Assembly (NCBI GenBank): GCA_964447175.1
Contig: CAYURP010000009.1
Coordinates: 9,399 to 73,398, forward strand
Reading direction: 5' to 3'
DNA: 64,000 bases
Source of the DNA: CAYURP01 sp964447175
Lineage (GTDB): Bacteria; Zixibacteria; MSB-5A5; SM23-73-2
Shown: piece after piece, positions 1 to 9,553 of the stretch
How the letters are laid out: every line of letters starts with the position of its first letter
Numbering within the stretch: the stretch's first letter is position 1
Translations under genes and position numbers: made by a program
Notes under the pieces: model-generated
The model's input: only the letters and a program-made list of their open reading frames with translations
What the model was told of the DNA's origin: nothing
Database searches by the model: none

Positions 1-19
1 GTCCAGTCTCACTTGACTC

Positions 20-1300
20 TTAAAGCCTTACTTCCACGTAGAACTCTTCTCTTAATTTACTTACCCACTCCTCCACCTTCTGGCTGGTTTTTCTTCTTTT
101 GGCCATATCCTTTATCAGGTCCCAGTCCTGATCCAGATTGAGCTTGCGTTTTTCTCTTTTATCCTTGACCTTCAATATGTGCCAGCCATATTCACTCAGC
201 GTGGGTCGACTTATCTCTCCCACAGATAGATTCCTTACTGCTATTCTCAATCCTTCCGGCAGCTGTTCCACCGGATACCAGCCCAAATCCCCGCCCATCT
301 TTTTTGATTCCTCATCATCTGAGAATTTTTTAGCCAGCTCAGCGAAGTCCTGTCCTGCTACCAAGAGATTATATAAGCTGTCGGCGGTTTGTTTCACCAG
401 ATTGGTATCGTCTCTTGAGGGTTCTGCTTTTAAAAGGATGTGACGGGCATGGACGGTTTCGCCCCGCTTCTCCTCCAGCAAAACTATATGATAGCCCAGA
501 GAAGTTTCTATCACCTTTATCTCCCCGGGATTCAAAGAGAAAATCTCTTTCTCAAATTCGGGCAGAAGATCCCCCTTTTGAAAAAAGCCCAGATCACCAC
601 CCCTCTCTTTTGTGGGATCATCTGAGTATCTTTTTGCCAGATCTGCAAAATCCTCTCCAGCTTTGGCTTGAGCCAGTATATGTTCCGCTTTTTTCTTCAA
701 TGAGTCCAAAGAGTTTTCGCTAGTCTTAATCTGAAGAAGTATATGTGAGAGGTTTGCTGACTCTGGTTGTTCGGGTATGCTGTCCTGATATTGCTCAAAG
801 AATCCTTTGACTTCATTTGATGAAACGCTCACCCGGGATAACCTGGATGAGATCAGTTTATTCATCAAAAGCTCGTTTTTAGCCTGTTCTTTATATCTTT
901 TTCTCAACTCCTTCTCGGTCAAACCTTCAGCCTCCAGCTCATGCCTGAAGGCTTCATCGCTGGGGAATTGGCTTTTGATCTGGCTTAAGTGACTTTCTAA
1001 AGCCTGGTCCACCTCGCTTGAGGTAACGTTCAAAAGGGTATCTTTCTCAGCCTGAATCAGGATCAATTTGTCATTAATCATCTGGTTCAGCAGGTCTTTT
1101 TTCAACTTATCCAGTTCCTTTTGATTGGTCAGCCTTTTCCCCATTTGAGCCGTGAAAAGCTGAAGCTGGAAGTCAAGCTCCGATTCTAAGATGATTTTAT
1201 CCCCCACCACGGCAATTATCCTATCCAGAATTTCCTGAGAACTGGAAAGGGAAAAAGGTGCTAAAACAATAAGAAGGAATAGAATAAATACTTTTTTCAT
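20..1300 (-). CDS. surA: SurA-like periplasmic peptidyl-prolyl isomerase with two parvulin domains
   Basis: Periplasmic chaperone/foldase expected to escort unfolded outer-membrane proteins to the BAM machinery. An N-terminal signal peptide (MKKVFILFLLIVLAPFSLSS) is followed by a SurA_N-type helical domain (about residues 22-180). Two parvulin domains follow, at about 183-275 (SHILLQI ... GGDLGFF ... GYHIVLL) and 281-378 (ARHILLKA ... GGDLGWY ... GWHILKV). A short C-terminal helix closes the protein, the order known for SurA. The 426-residue length fits the family. The frame is open to 1411, but only the ATG at 1300 gives a signal peptide and avoids overlapping the upstream gene. It is last in a run mfd, lipoprotein PPIase, lipoprotein PPIase, surA, probably co-transcribed. 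Both parvulin domains keep the terminal histidine motif, so both could be catalytic, although family members often use them mainly for binding. Confidence 0.88.
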   Translation of the reverse strand: MKKVFILFLLIVLAPFSLSSSQEILDRIIAVVGDKIILESELDFQLQLFTAQMGKRLTNQKELDKLKKDLLNQMINDKLILIQAEKDTLLNVTSSEVDQALESHLSQIKSQFPSDEAFRHELEAEGLTEKELRKRYKEQAKNELLMNKLISSRLSRVSVSSNEVKGFFEQYQDSIPEQPESANLSHILLQIKTSENSLDSLKKKAEHILAQAKAGEDFADLAKRYSDDPTKERGGDLGFFQKGDLLPEFEKEIFSLNPGEIKVIETSLGYHIVLLEEKRGETVHARHILLKAEPSRDDTNLVKQTADSLYNLLVAGQDFAELAKKFSDDEESKKMGGDLGWYPVEQLPEGLRIAVRNLSVGEISRPTLSEYGWHILKVKDKREKRKLNLDQDWDLIKDMAKRRKTSQKVEEWVSKLREEFYVEVRL

Positions 1301-1370
1301 TCTCTTTTTAAAAAAATGAGGTGTCAATCCGCCTGATTTTGTTATTTTGGGCTTTTGAAGAAGGTGAGTC

Positions 1371-2231
1371 TTACCTGGTCTTTTCAGTTGTGTCTTCAAC
1401 CGCCCAGTCATATTTAATTACTTTATACTCTTTTTCAAGCTTTTGGATGTATCTGTCCACTACTGCTTTTCTTTTCTGTCCCGAGAGAATATTGACGATC
1501 AAATTCTCCACCTCCCATAATTCCCTTATGCTTCCCTTATTTTTTTTGTCGGTGACTTTGATCACGTGAAAGCCCCATTCGGTCTCAATCGGCTTGGAGA
1601 TATTTCCGACATTCAATTTAAAGGCAGCTTGAGCTAATTCGGAACGGAGCATCGATCTGGTGAAGTAGCCCAAGTCACCACCTCTGAATTTGGTATCTGG
1701 ATCTAAGCTCTCCTCCCGGGCTAACCTGGCGAAATCAGCCTGGAAGACTAATTTGGTCCTCACCATTTCAGCATCCTTTCTGGTCTTTACCAGGATGTGA
1801 GAAGCCCTTATCTCATCTTCATCTCTTACGAATTTTTCTTTGTTCTCCTCATAATATTTTTTGATTTCCTCTGGGGAAACTAAAAATGAGTCAGCAAATT
1901 CCTTCTCCAAAAAACTGGTAACCACAAGATCCTTTGCTATCTGTTCGATTTTTCGTTTTATATCCTCTTGTTGATCGATTCCGCTTTTTTGAGCCTCCTG
2001 ATACAAAAGCTCATTTCTAATCCATCGTCTGACATATTCCCTTTTTTGATCCAGAGTAACTTTCTCTTTGGCTTCTGTTGGAATCTCCTTTTCTATATCC
2101 CCTTCTGTAAGAATCCGGTTGTTAACTTCAGCCACCACCTCACCTACATTTTCCTTTCCCCTTTCACAATTTGACAAAGCTAAACTCAAAATCAGGAGAG
2201 GCAGGCTGAAAATCCAGATATTTCTTGACAT
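1371..2231 (-). CDS. PpiC/PrsA-type peptidyl-prolyl isomerase lipoprotein
   Basis: Predicted envelope foldase of 286 residues. The N-terminus is a lipoprotein signal ending in LALSNC; Asn before the Cys is unusual but tolerated. A SurA_N-like region with the typical 'RRWIRNELLYQEA' helix spans about 35-130. A single parvulin domain covers about 140-230 (ASHILVKT, GGDLGYF, GFHVIKVTDKK). The C-terminal tail is charged and probably helical. The start ATG at 2231 is preceded by a GAGGG ribosome binding site. It lies 14 nt after the larger PPIase upstream and 70 nt before the SurA-like gene, so the three form one transcription unit. Parvulin lipoproteins of this type help secreted or outer-membrane proteins fold; the client is not evident from the sequence. 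Confidence 0.88.
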   Translation of the reverse strand: MSRNIWIFSLPLLILSLALSNCERGKENVGEVVAEVNNRILTEGDIEKEIPTEAKEKVTLDQKREYVRRWIRNELLYQEAQKSGIDQQEDIKRKIEQIAKDLVVTSFLEKEFADSFLVSPEEIKKYYEENKEKFVRDEDEIRASHILVKTRKDAEMVRTKLVFQADFARLAREESLDPDTKFRGGDLGYFTRSMLRSELAQAAFKLNVGNISKPIETEWGFHVIKVTDKKNKGSIRELWEVENLIVNILSGQKRKAVVDRYIQKLEKEYKVIKYDWAVEDTTEKTR

Positions 2232-2245
2232 AATTACCCTCTTTT

Positions 2246-3946
2246 CTATTCTTTTACCTCCAGGGTTGTTTCCAGAACATCCTCAAATATTTTCACCTCT
2301 TTTTTGCCTTTCTGTTCGGAGATCAAATTATTCAACGCCTCCTGTTTTTTTTCTCCAATCACCCTTTTTTCCACGTCACTTCTTACCTCAGTCAATTTTT
2401 TCTGGTAAGAATATTTCTTGTCCAGCAGTTTAATCACCGAATAGCCCTCGCCGTAACGCGACTGTTTAATATGTATGGGACCAGCTATTTCACCTATTTT
2501 CATCTTATTCCAAGCATAGTCAAAAATTTCCGGATAGAGTTTTTCATTGACATACCCCAATTCACCACCCCGGTTCTTAGCATGGGTACGGAGCGAAATT
2601 TTTGCCAACGAATCCCAATCCGCACCCCCTTTTACCTTTTTGAGCACATCCCTTGCCTCCTCCTCGCTTTTAACCATTATTTCCTTTACCTTGGTAGTTG
2701 CCGGTTCCAGGTATAAATCCTTGTTCTTTTCATAGTATGCATTTATCTCTTCTTCTGTGACAGTGATATCTTTCCACAGAACATCATTTCTGTACCAGTT
2801 TGCCAGGGTCATATCCTTAAAATCATTCAGGGCCATGAGATAGGTTTCGGATTTATCCACCTTCTCATCCTTAGCCATCTTAATCAATATATCCTTTAGG
2901 CACATCTGATAAACCAAATCCTCTAATAGTTGTTTGTCCAGACTTGGTTTTCTAAAAGCTGGTATCATTTGATAATTCTCTAAAAACTGCCACAACTTAA
3001 ATTCTCCACCCTTAAAGGTGGCCAGGATCAGTTCTTTTTCCTCTGGGGTAAATTTTGTTGGGTCGAATTCCGCTCCCTGGGTCTGGGTTATCTGTAAAGT
3101 ATCCTCCCTTTTCTCGGCTTTGCTAACAAGTAGATCCAGGGTCGAGGAGTTCACCTTAAAGCCGGACTTCCTTCTCATACCCTCAATAAGATTATAACTG
3201 ATGTCCTGCTGTTTAAAATTCCGAAGTGCATTTCTTAGATTTTCCTTGATCTCTTCGTAAGGAGGTAACTCCACCGTTCTTCGCTCCTCCAGCTTAATAA
3301 TATGCCATCCGAAGCTGGTCCTGACTGGTTTGGATATCTCCTGAGGTTTTAGACTGAAAGCCGCATCCTGAAAGGGTCCCACTGCCTTACCCCAGGTGAT
3401 AAAATCCAGGTCCCCACCCTTAGACTTGGTGGCAGCATCCTCCGATTCCTGCTTTGCAATTTCTTCAAAATCTGCACCCGCCTTAAGTTGCTGATAGATC
3501 TCTTCAGCTTTGTCTTTACTTTTTACCAGAATGTGCCGGGGATGAATCTGCTCACTCTGTTTTTTGTAGAATTCCTTGAGCTCCTTTTCAGTGGGCTCGG
3601 ACTTATCCACCACCTTAACCTTATAAAGGGTTTGTAACAAAAATCTCTCTTCCTGCTCCTTTACAGTGTTTATGAACGATTCATCCTTATCCCGTCCCAT
3701 CTCTGTGGCAGCTTGAGCTAAAAGCTTCTCATCAATAATTTGATCCAGGACATTCTTTCTCAAGGTTCGTTCCTCATCCCGGCTGGAAGGTGTTGTCCTG
3801 TAACTGCCACCCATTTTAATGTTTAAATCTTCTACGGTAATCTTCTCATTCCCAACCAGAGCAACTATCTGCTCCTTTTTCTCAGCACAATCCGAGAACA
3901 ATAAGAAAGCGAGCAACAAAAACAAGAATGATAAAGACTTTCTCAT
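2246..3946 (-). CDS. Large peptidyl-prolyl isomerase lipoprotein with one clear and one diverged parvulin domain
   Basis: A 566-residue lipoprotein foldase. The signal peptide ends in the lipobox LFSDC (Cys20 from the chosen start). Asp follows Ser before the Cys rather than after it, so it gives no inner-membrane retention signal. A SurA_N-like domain covers about 28-130. A canonical parvulin domain spans about 137-220 (PRHILVKS, GGDLDFI, GWHIIKLEERR). After a long helical linker a second parvulin-like segment lies at about 420-509 (VKEIMVKS, GGELGYV, YSVIKLLDKK). It lacks the usual H-I-L start and the GWH motif and is probably non-catalytic. ATG 3946 is preferred over GTG 3952 because AAGGAG sits 8 nt upstream of it. 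It follows mfd after about 50 nt and precedes another PPIase after 14 nt. Confidence 0.85.
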   Translation of the reverse strand: MRKSLSFLFLLLAFLLFSDCAEKKEQIVALVGNEKITVEDLNIKMGGSYRTTPSSRDEERTLRKNVLDQIIDEKLLAQAATEMGRDKDESFINTVKEQEERFLLQTLYKVKVVDKSEPTEKELKEFYKKQSEQIHPRHILVKSKDKAEEIYQQLKAGADFEEIAKQESEDAATKSKGGDLDFITWGKAVGPFQDAAFSLKPQEISKPVRTSFGWHIIKLEERRTVELPPYEEIKENLRNALRNFKQQDISYNLIEGMRRKSGFKVNSSTLDLLVSKAEKREDTLQITQTQGAEFDPTKFTPEEKELILATFKGGEFKLWQFLENYQMIPAFRKPSLDKQLLEDLVYQMCLKDILIKMAKDEKVDKSETYLMALNDFKDMTLANWYRNDVLWKDITVTEEEINAYYEKNKDLYLEPATTKVKEIMVKSEEEARDVLKKVKGGADWDSLAKISLRTHAKNRGGELGYVNEKLYPEIFDYAWNKMKIGEIAGPIHIKQSRYGEGYSVIKLLDKKYSYQKKLTEVRSDVEKRVIGEKKQEALNNLISEQKGKKEVKIFEDVLETTLEVKE

Positions 3947-4000
3947 TATCACTTCTCCTTTTTTTTAAGTGAACATATACGAGTTCTAATATAAACAGTA

Positions 4001-7000
4001 TTATATCTTTTGCAAGACTTTTTTCACAAAACCGGCTTGATTCCCATCCTTTCCTTGTTCAACTTTAATCCTGAATCCTCCTTTAGTTGAAAATTCCAGA
4101 GGATAATCCAGCTTTCTTCGCATTTTCTCTATCTCTTTTCTCCCCATATCTTTTTCCGGATCGAATTCTATCTCCAGAATACCCTTTTTTAGAGTCATTC
4201 TGATAATTCCTTTTCTTTCAGCGATCAATTTGGCTTGGGCCAGAGTTAAAATATCCAGCACCTGGGGATGGAGCTTCCCGAATCTATCGGAAAGCTCCCC
4301 CTCTATCTCTTTTAAATCCTCCATACTTTTAGCATCAGCTATCTTCTGATATATCTCGACTCTGTGCTGAGGCGAAAGAACATATCCCTCGGGAATAAAT
4401 AAATCCAGATCAAAAGATAATTTAACCTCAGGTCTTTTTACAATTTTTTCCCCTTTAAGTTCCCTAACCGCTTCATCCAGAAGTCGACAATACAGATCAA
4501 ATCCCAGCTCCTGAATAAACCCGTGCTGTTGGGGTCCTAAAAGATTCCCGGCCCCTCTTATCTCCAGATCCCTTAATGCCAAATAAAATCCAGACCCCAG
4601 CTCGGTGAACTGACGTATGGCTTTTAACCTTTTCTTAGCGTCGGGAGTTAAAATCCTTAAAGGAGGGACCAAAAGGTAGGCATAAGCTTTCTGGTTGGAC
4701 CTGCCTACTCTGCCCCTTAACTGGTACAGGTCAGCCAGACCGAACCTGTCAGCCCGGTTGATGATCAGGGTATTCACCCTGGGAATATCCAATCCCGACT
4801 CTATGATGCTGGTGGCTAAAAGTAGATCGTATTCTCCCCGCAAAAAGGAAAGCATTACCCGCTCCAGTGCCCTTTCGTTCATCTGCCCGTGTGCCACTCC
4901 GATTCTTATCTCCGGAAGCAGGTCATTTAGAAATCTACGCATGGACTCTATGGATTGCACTCGATTGTGAACAAAATATACTTGTCCCCCTCGAGCCATT
5001 TCCCTTAACACAGCCTCGGCGATAAGCTCCGGGTCAAACTTTGAGATCTCGGTATGAATGGGGAGCCTCTCTTTGGGAGGGGTGTTGATAACCGAAAGAT
5101 CCCTTGCTCCGTAAAGAGAAAGTTGCATGGTTCGGGGAATGGGAGTAGCGGTCAGGGTCAGGACATCGACCAGTTTTTTCAATTGCTTCAACTTCTCCTT
5201 GTGAGCCACCCCAAATCTTTGTTCCTCATCGATTATCACCAGTCCTAAGTCCTTGAATTGGATATCTTTCTGTAGAAGGCGATGGGTACCGATGACTATA
5301 TCCACCTTACCTTTTTCCAGATCCTCAACGACTTTATTTTGTTCCTTTCTATTTTTAAACCGGGAAAGCATTTCCACCTTGACCGGAAAGTCTTCTAATC
5401 TCTCAGTAAATGTCATGAGATGCTGTTGGGCCAAAATGGTGGTTGGAACTAAAACCGCCACCTGTTTTCCGTCCAAAACACATTTGAAAGCTGCTCTGAT
5501 TCCCACCTCGGTCTTCCCGTAGCCTACGTCTCCACAAATCAACCTGTCCATGGGAGTGGATTTCTCCATATCAGATTTCAAATCCTTTATGGCTAAAAGT
5601 TGGTCTGGCGTCTCCTCATAGGCAAACGTGGATTCCAGCTCTGTCATCCATAAACTGTCCTGGGAAAAACCAAAACCCGGTTTGGCTTTCCTTTCGGCAT
5701 AGAGCCCTATTAATTCCTTAGCCATATCCTGGATAGCTTTTTTGGTCCTGCTTTTTAACCTCTCCCAGGATGCTCCACCTAATCTAGAGATATGCGGATT
5801 ACCTTCCTTGCCTACAAATTTATGCACCCGATTGAACTCCTCTATGGGAACGAAAAGCTTATCGTTCCCCTGATATAAAATTAAAAGACAATCCCTTTTC
5901 CTGCCATCCACCGTAATGCTATTCAAACCAGCATATCTACCTATACCGAAATCCACGTGAACCACAAAATCACCCTGGGATAGGGCTGAATAGGAGGAAA
6001 GGGCGACTCCCTCCTTAAATCTTTTTCTTTTGGGCCTGAAATATCTGGAAAAAATCTGATGATCAGACAAAACTACCAGCTTCAGCTCCGGAAAGGTAAA
6101 ACCGGAGCTTAAAAAACCGATCTCTGTTTTGATACCTGACAGATCCAGATCCATTAATTCCAGAAACCTCCTTTTCTGGCTCATACTATCACAAAGTATA
6201 TAAACCGAAAATCCCTGATCTTCATATTCCTTTATTCTCCTTTTGAGTAACGAGACCTGGGTGTGGAATGCCTCCTGTTCCGACATAAAAAGATCTATGG
6301 GTTTTTTACCCTTTTCTTTAAGAGGGACGTTTTCTAAAACCTGAAAATCATTGATTTTTTGAGAAATGACTTCTGGATTTTCCCACAAAGTCAGAGGAGA
6401 AGGTGCCACCTCCTCTCTTCTTTCAGCCTCCTTTTGAAGTTTTTCGGATTCATCTATTATATATTCTATTTCCTCCTGAATTGAAGGCTCATCCAGAAAA
6501 AGAATAGAGTTCTCAGAAAGATAATCCAAAAGACAGGAACGGGGTAAGTTAAAAAGCCCTGCCAGCCATTCCAGACCAGGAACCTCCTGATAAAAGCTGA
6601 TCTTCTCCCGAAGCTTATCAGCCTTAAGGGTTTCTAATTTCGAAAGATGTTCCTCCAGCTGTTCTTCTGTTATCAAAAACTCCCTTTTAGGTAAAATCAC
6701 CGCCTGATCGATCTTTTTGATCGTCCTCTGAGAGACAACGGAGAACTCCCGCAGGGAATCCAGGGTCTCCCCAAAAAACTCCATCCTCATTGGATTCTCC
6801 ACAGAATAGGGAAACACGTCCAGAATCCCTCCCCTCAAACTGAAGGAGCCCACATCTTCAACCTGAGGCAACCGATCAAAGGCCAGATCAATCAGTTTTT
6901 GCAAAAGCGTATCCAGATCATAATCCTCTCCTACTTTCAAGCTTATGCAGTTTTTCTCGAAGATATCAGGAGGGGTGGTTTTCTCCATAATGGACCTGAT

Positions 7001-7369
7001 GGTTGCCACCACTACTGCATTTTTTTTTAAGCTAAGATCATACAAGGTTAAAAGTCGGGCACCTATTATCTCGTTGTGAGGCGTGAGAAACTCATATGGC
7101 AGAACTTCCCACTCCGGGAAAAAGGAAACAGAATCTTTGCCTAAAAAGGTGCAGAGATCATCATATATTTTGGTTGCTTCCTCTGAACTGAAAGCTATAA
7201 AAAGGAAGGGCAATCGCAAATTCTTATATAAATAGGCCAAAAGAAAAGATTTTCCCGACCCAGCTAAACCCGAAATGTAGACCTTCCTGGAACCTTTCTG
7301 GATCTGGGACTTAATTTTTTCAAAGCTCTGAGAAAAATCTCCCAATTTCAAAAGCGAACTTAAAGTCAT
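4001..7369 (-). CDS. mfd: Transcription-repair coupling factor Mfd
   Basis: DNA translocase that removes RNA polymerase stalled at lesions and recruits UvrA. At 1122 residues it is full length. The N-terminal UvrB-like module (about 1-330) is followed by the RNA-polymerase-interacting domain (from about 463, GDFVVHVDFGIGRYAGL). The SF2 translocase has Walker A DVGYGKTE near 612, DEEQ near 713 and TATPIPRT near 739. The C-terminal TRCF domain follows. Unusually, the N-terminal UvrB-like module keeps an intact P-loop pattern GLAGSGKS at residues 34-41; this module is degenerate in the well-studied Mfd proteins. Start ATG 7369 has an AGGA site about 7 nt upstream. The gene heads a probable operon with three parvulin foldases, a pairing with no obvious functional link. 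Confidence 0.97.
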   Translation of the reverse strand: MTLSSLLKLGDFSQSFEKIKSQIQKGSRKVYISGLAGSGKSFLLAYLYKNLRLPFLFIAFSSEEATKIYDDLCTFLGKDSVSFFPEWEVLPYEFLTPHNEIIGARLLTLYDLSLKKNAVVVATIRSIMEKTTPPDIFEKNCISLKVGEDYDLDTLLQKLIDLAFDRLPQVEDVGSFSLRGGILDVFPYSVENPMRMEFFGETLDSLREFSVVSQRTIKKIDQAVILPKREFLITEEQLEEHLSKLETLKADKLREKISFYQEVPGLEWLAGLFNLPRSCLLDYLSENSILFLDEPSIQEEIEYIIDESEKLQKEAERREEVAPSPLTLWENPEVISQKINDFQVLENVPLKEKGKKPIDLFMSEQEAFHTQVSLLKRRIKEYEDQGFSVYILCDSMSQKRRFLELMDLDLSGIKTEIGFLSSGFTFPELKLVVLSDHQIFSRYFRPKRKRFKEGVALSSYSALSQGDFVVHVDFGIGRYAGLNSITVDGRKRDCLLILYQGNDKLFVPIEEFNRVHKFVGKEGNPHISRLGGASWERLKSRTKKAIQDMAKELIGLYAERKAKPGFGFSQDSLWMTELESTFAYEETPDQLLAIKDLKSDMEKSTPMDRLICGDVGYGKTEVGIRAAFKCVLDGKQVAVLVPTTILAQQHLMTFTERLEDFPVKVEMLSRFKNRKEQNKVVEDLEKGKVDIVIGTHRLLQKDIQFKDLGLVIIDEEQRFGVAHKEKLKQLKKLVDVLTLTATPIPRTMQLSLYGARDLSVINTPPKERLPIHTEISKFDPELIAEAVLREMARGGQVYFVHNRVQSIESMRRFLNDLLPEIRIGVAHGQMNERALERVMLSFLRGEYDLLLATSIIESGLDIPRVNTLIINRADRFGLADLYQLRGRVGRSNQKAYAYLLVPPLRILTPDAKKRLKAIRQFTELGSGFYLALRDLEIRGAGNLLGPQQHGFIQELGFDLYCRLLDEAVRELKGEKIVKRPEVKLSFDLDLFIPEGYVLSPQHRVEIYQKIADAKSMEDLKEIEGELSDRFGKLHPQVLDILTLAQAKLIAERKGIIRMTLKKGILEIEFDPEKDMGRKEIEKMRRKLDYPLEFSTKGGFRIKVEQGKDGNQAGFVKKVLQKI

Positions 7370-7555
7370 TCATTTATCCTGTTTTCAAAAATCGCTATTT
7401 AAGCAACAAGGTAAACAATATCAAGCATTTATCTATTGATACGGTTAAAACTTGAGGTTATAAACTCGCCCGGAGAACATAAGCAGAAACTACATATTTA
7501 AAAATAACGAAACCATCCTTGTGCACAGACATCATATCCTTTTTACCAACACCCT

Positions 7556-8443
7556 TTATTTTTGCTCTTTTATGGATATATATCCGATTATTTTGTAGAT
7601 AAGCCTGGCAACCAGAAAATCAGGAGTTATAATTCCGGGTAGGGGTGAGAGTTCGACCAGATCAAAGCCCACCACGTTTTTATTCTGTATAACCTTTTTT
7701 AAGAAATCCAGGGTCTCATACCACCCGGATCCACCGGGCTCCGGGGTTCCCACCGCAGGCATAATAGAAGGATCAAGGAAGTCCAAATCAAATGTAATAT
7801 ACACATTCTCTGATAAAAGGGCTAACATCTCATCAACAAACTCAGGTTCATCTTTAATGTCTCGGGCACAGAATATCTTTATCTTCTCTTTTTTAGCAAA
7901 AGCAATTTCCTCTTTACTTATATTTCTTATGCCCACTCCCACATAATCACAGAACTCATTTATTCTTTTCATTACACAGGCGTGGCTGTACTTTGAACCC
8001 TGATAGGATTCTCTTAGATCAGCATGGGCATCCAGCTGCAGAACGGATAGGTTCTTGTATTTTTCTTTATGGGCTTTAACCAGACCAATGCTTATGGTGT
8101 GTTCACCCCCCAAACCGATTAAAATCCTTTTTTTGTCAACCAGACCTTTTGCTAGTCTATGGATTTTTTCTACCATCTTCTGCGGATCGGAGACATTAGG
8201 CTCTAATTCATTTAGAGTGCAAATACCTTGCCTATAAGGTTCTATCCTCATTTCCTCATCATAGAATTCCACCTGCTTGGAGGCATTAATTATTGCCTGA
8301 GGACCCTCTTTGGTACCCGCTTTATAAGATGAGGTGGCTTCATAAGGGATGGGCAAGATTACAAATCTGGACTTTCCAAAATCTGCATATTTTTCAGAAA
8401 TACCCAGGAAATTATGAGGGGTAAATAGATCTTTATTAATCAA
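7556..8443 (-). CDS. speB: Agmatinase (ureohydrolase family)
   Basis: Mn-dependent hydrolase expected to convert agmatine to putrescine and urea. The 295-residue protein shows the ureohydrolase metal motifs in order: GGEHT near 112, DAHADLR near 138 with the following SHACVMKR, and DLDFLDPS near 220. The substrate-side GTPEPGG loop comes after them. Start TTG 8443 is supported by AGAGG six nt upstream; no ATG fits. It lies 25 nt downstream of the deoxyhypusine-synthase-like gene, which itself follows a pyruvoyl arginine decarboxylase. This context makes agmatine, rather than arginine or guanidinobutyrate, the likely substrate: the three genes give arginine to agmatine to putrescine and onward. 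Family members acting on formiminoglutamate or guanidino acids cannot be excluded from sequence alone. Confidence 0.92.
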   Translation of the reverse strand: MINKDLFTPHNFLGISEKYADFGKSRFVILPIPYEATSSYKAGTKEGPQAIINASKQVEFYDEEMRIEPYRQGICTLNELEPNVSDPQKMVEKIHRLAKGLVDKKRILIGLGGEHTISIGLVKAHKEKYKNLSVLQLDAHADLRESYQGSKYSHACVMKRINEFCDYVGVGIRNISKEEIAFAKKEKIKIFCARDIKDEPEFVDEMLALLSENVYITFDLDFLDPSIMPAVGTPEPGGSGWYETLDFLKKVIQNKNVVGFDLVELSPLPGIITPDFLVARLIYKIIGYISIKEQK

Positions 8444-8468
8444 TTAAAGCCTCTTTGATTAAACCCAG

Positions 8469-9503
8469 CTAATATTTGATTTTAAAATCACCTTCCAGCT
8501 CGAATTTCGGAAACTTCCTTTTTTTGAGATTATCCTTTTCACTCTGGGATAGGGCCGTAACTAAAAAAGGAAAGGCTATGGTGGCATCCGAATGGACCGT
8601 GGTCATTTTAGCCTTTTTGTGGATTTTGCCCCAGGATTGAGCTTCCTTAAAAGTACATCCGGAAAGCCCGCCCCAGTATGGTGCATCGGTTGTAATCTGG
8701 ATGGCATACTGGTGTCCTGGTATCTTACTGTTGGTATAAAAAGAGGCAGTCACCTCTGCCTGCTGAATGAAATTCTTGGGAACACCACCTCCTAAGTAAA
8801 TCACACCTGTATTGAGACAGTTGATAACTATATCTGCCGTCTCATTCACGTCCTGGATAACATCGAATAAGAAGTTTCTCTTGAATTTTCTATTGTGGAT
8901 GGCAACAGCGATTCCGATAGAGGAATCCGCAACCGCCGGGCAATAGATAGGAACCTGAGCCTCGAAGGCTGACGTCAAAATCCCGTCATTTTTCTTTATC
9001 TTAGAAAGTTCCTTTCCCAAGAGAAAGAAGAACTCCCTGGTGGTGTAAGCTCTGGTTGGATCCAGAGTGAACATAAACATATCGCTTATCCAATTATCCG
9101 TTTTCCTGAACTCGGATTCCAACGCAAATGTATCGTAGATTCGATCAATACCCTTATCTTTAAGCAGGACATCATCCGCATGTTCATCTCCCATAAAATG
9201 ATATCTTCCCATGGTCTCATGGCAGTCGTGAAACAGATTGGCGCCGGTGGAAACCAAACAGTCGATAAATCTATTCTTGATCAGATATGCTATCATTTCC
9301 CGGAAGCCCGCCGGAACCAAAGCTCCTGCCAAACCCAGGAAAATGGTGAGATTCCCTTTCAACATCTCCTTCCAGATATCTAAAGCTCGGGAAAGGGCTC
9401 TGCCCTGAAAGGAGATATGCCCCATTTTCCCCAGGAGTTGATCAATATTTTTGTCTGGTTCGATCTTAAAAGGTTTTGTAGGCTCTTTTAGAAAATCTTC
9501 CAT
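8469..9503 (-). CDS. Deoxyhypusine-synthase-like aminobutyl/aminopropyl transferase
   Basis: NAD-dependent enzyme of the deoxyhypusine synthase family, about 344 residues. Family motifs include CLVSTGANLFHDC, the acidic GDEHADD region, SSIGIA and GGGVPKNF. It also has the SWGKI segment, whose lysine (about 293) matches the lysine that carries the aminobutyl intermediate. Bacteria have no eIF5A, so the protein target of true deoxyhypusine synthase is not expected. Bacterial homologues have been linked to homospermidine-type synthesis from putrescine or spermidine, which fits its place between arginine decarboxylase and agmatinase. The start is placed at ATG 9503, nine nt after AGAGGA at 9513-9518; an upstream ATG (9512) sits directly on that site. 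The exact product is not deducible from sequence. Confidence 0.85.
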   Translation of the reverse strand: MEDFLKEPTKPFKIEPDKNIDQLLGKMGHISFQGRALSRALDIWKEMLKGNLTIFLGLAGALVPAGFREMIAYLIKNRFIDCLVSTGANLFHDCHETMGRYHFMGDEHADDVLLKDKGIDRIYDTFALESEFRKTDNWISDMFMFTLDPTRAYTTREFFFLLGKELSKIKKNDGILTSAFEAQVPIYCPAVADSSIGIAVAIHNRKFKRNFLFDVIQDVNETADIVINCLNTGVIYLGGGVPKNFIQQAEVTASFYTNSKIPGHQYAIQITTDAPYWGGLSGCTFKEAQSWGKIHKKAKMTTVHSDATIAFPFLVTALSQSEKDNLKKRKFPKFELEGDFKIKY

Positions 9504-9553
9504 TGGAGACATTCCTCTCAATAATTGAAGCGAACTCTGCCCGGTCTTAGAAT

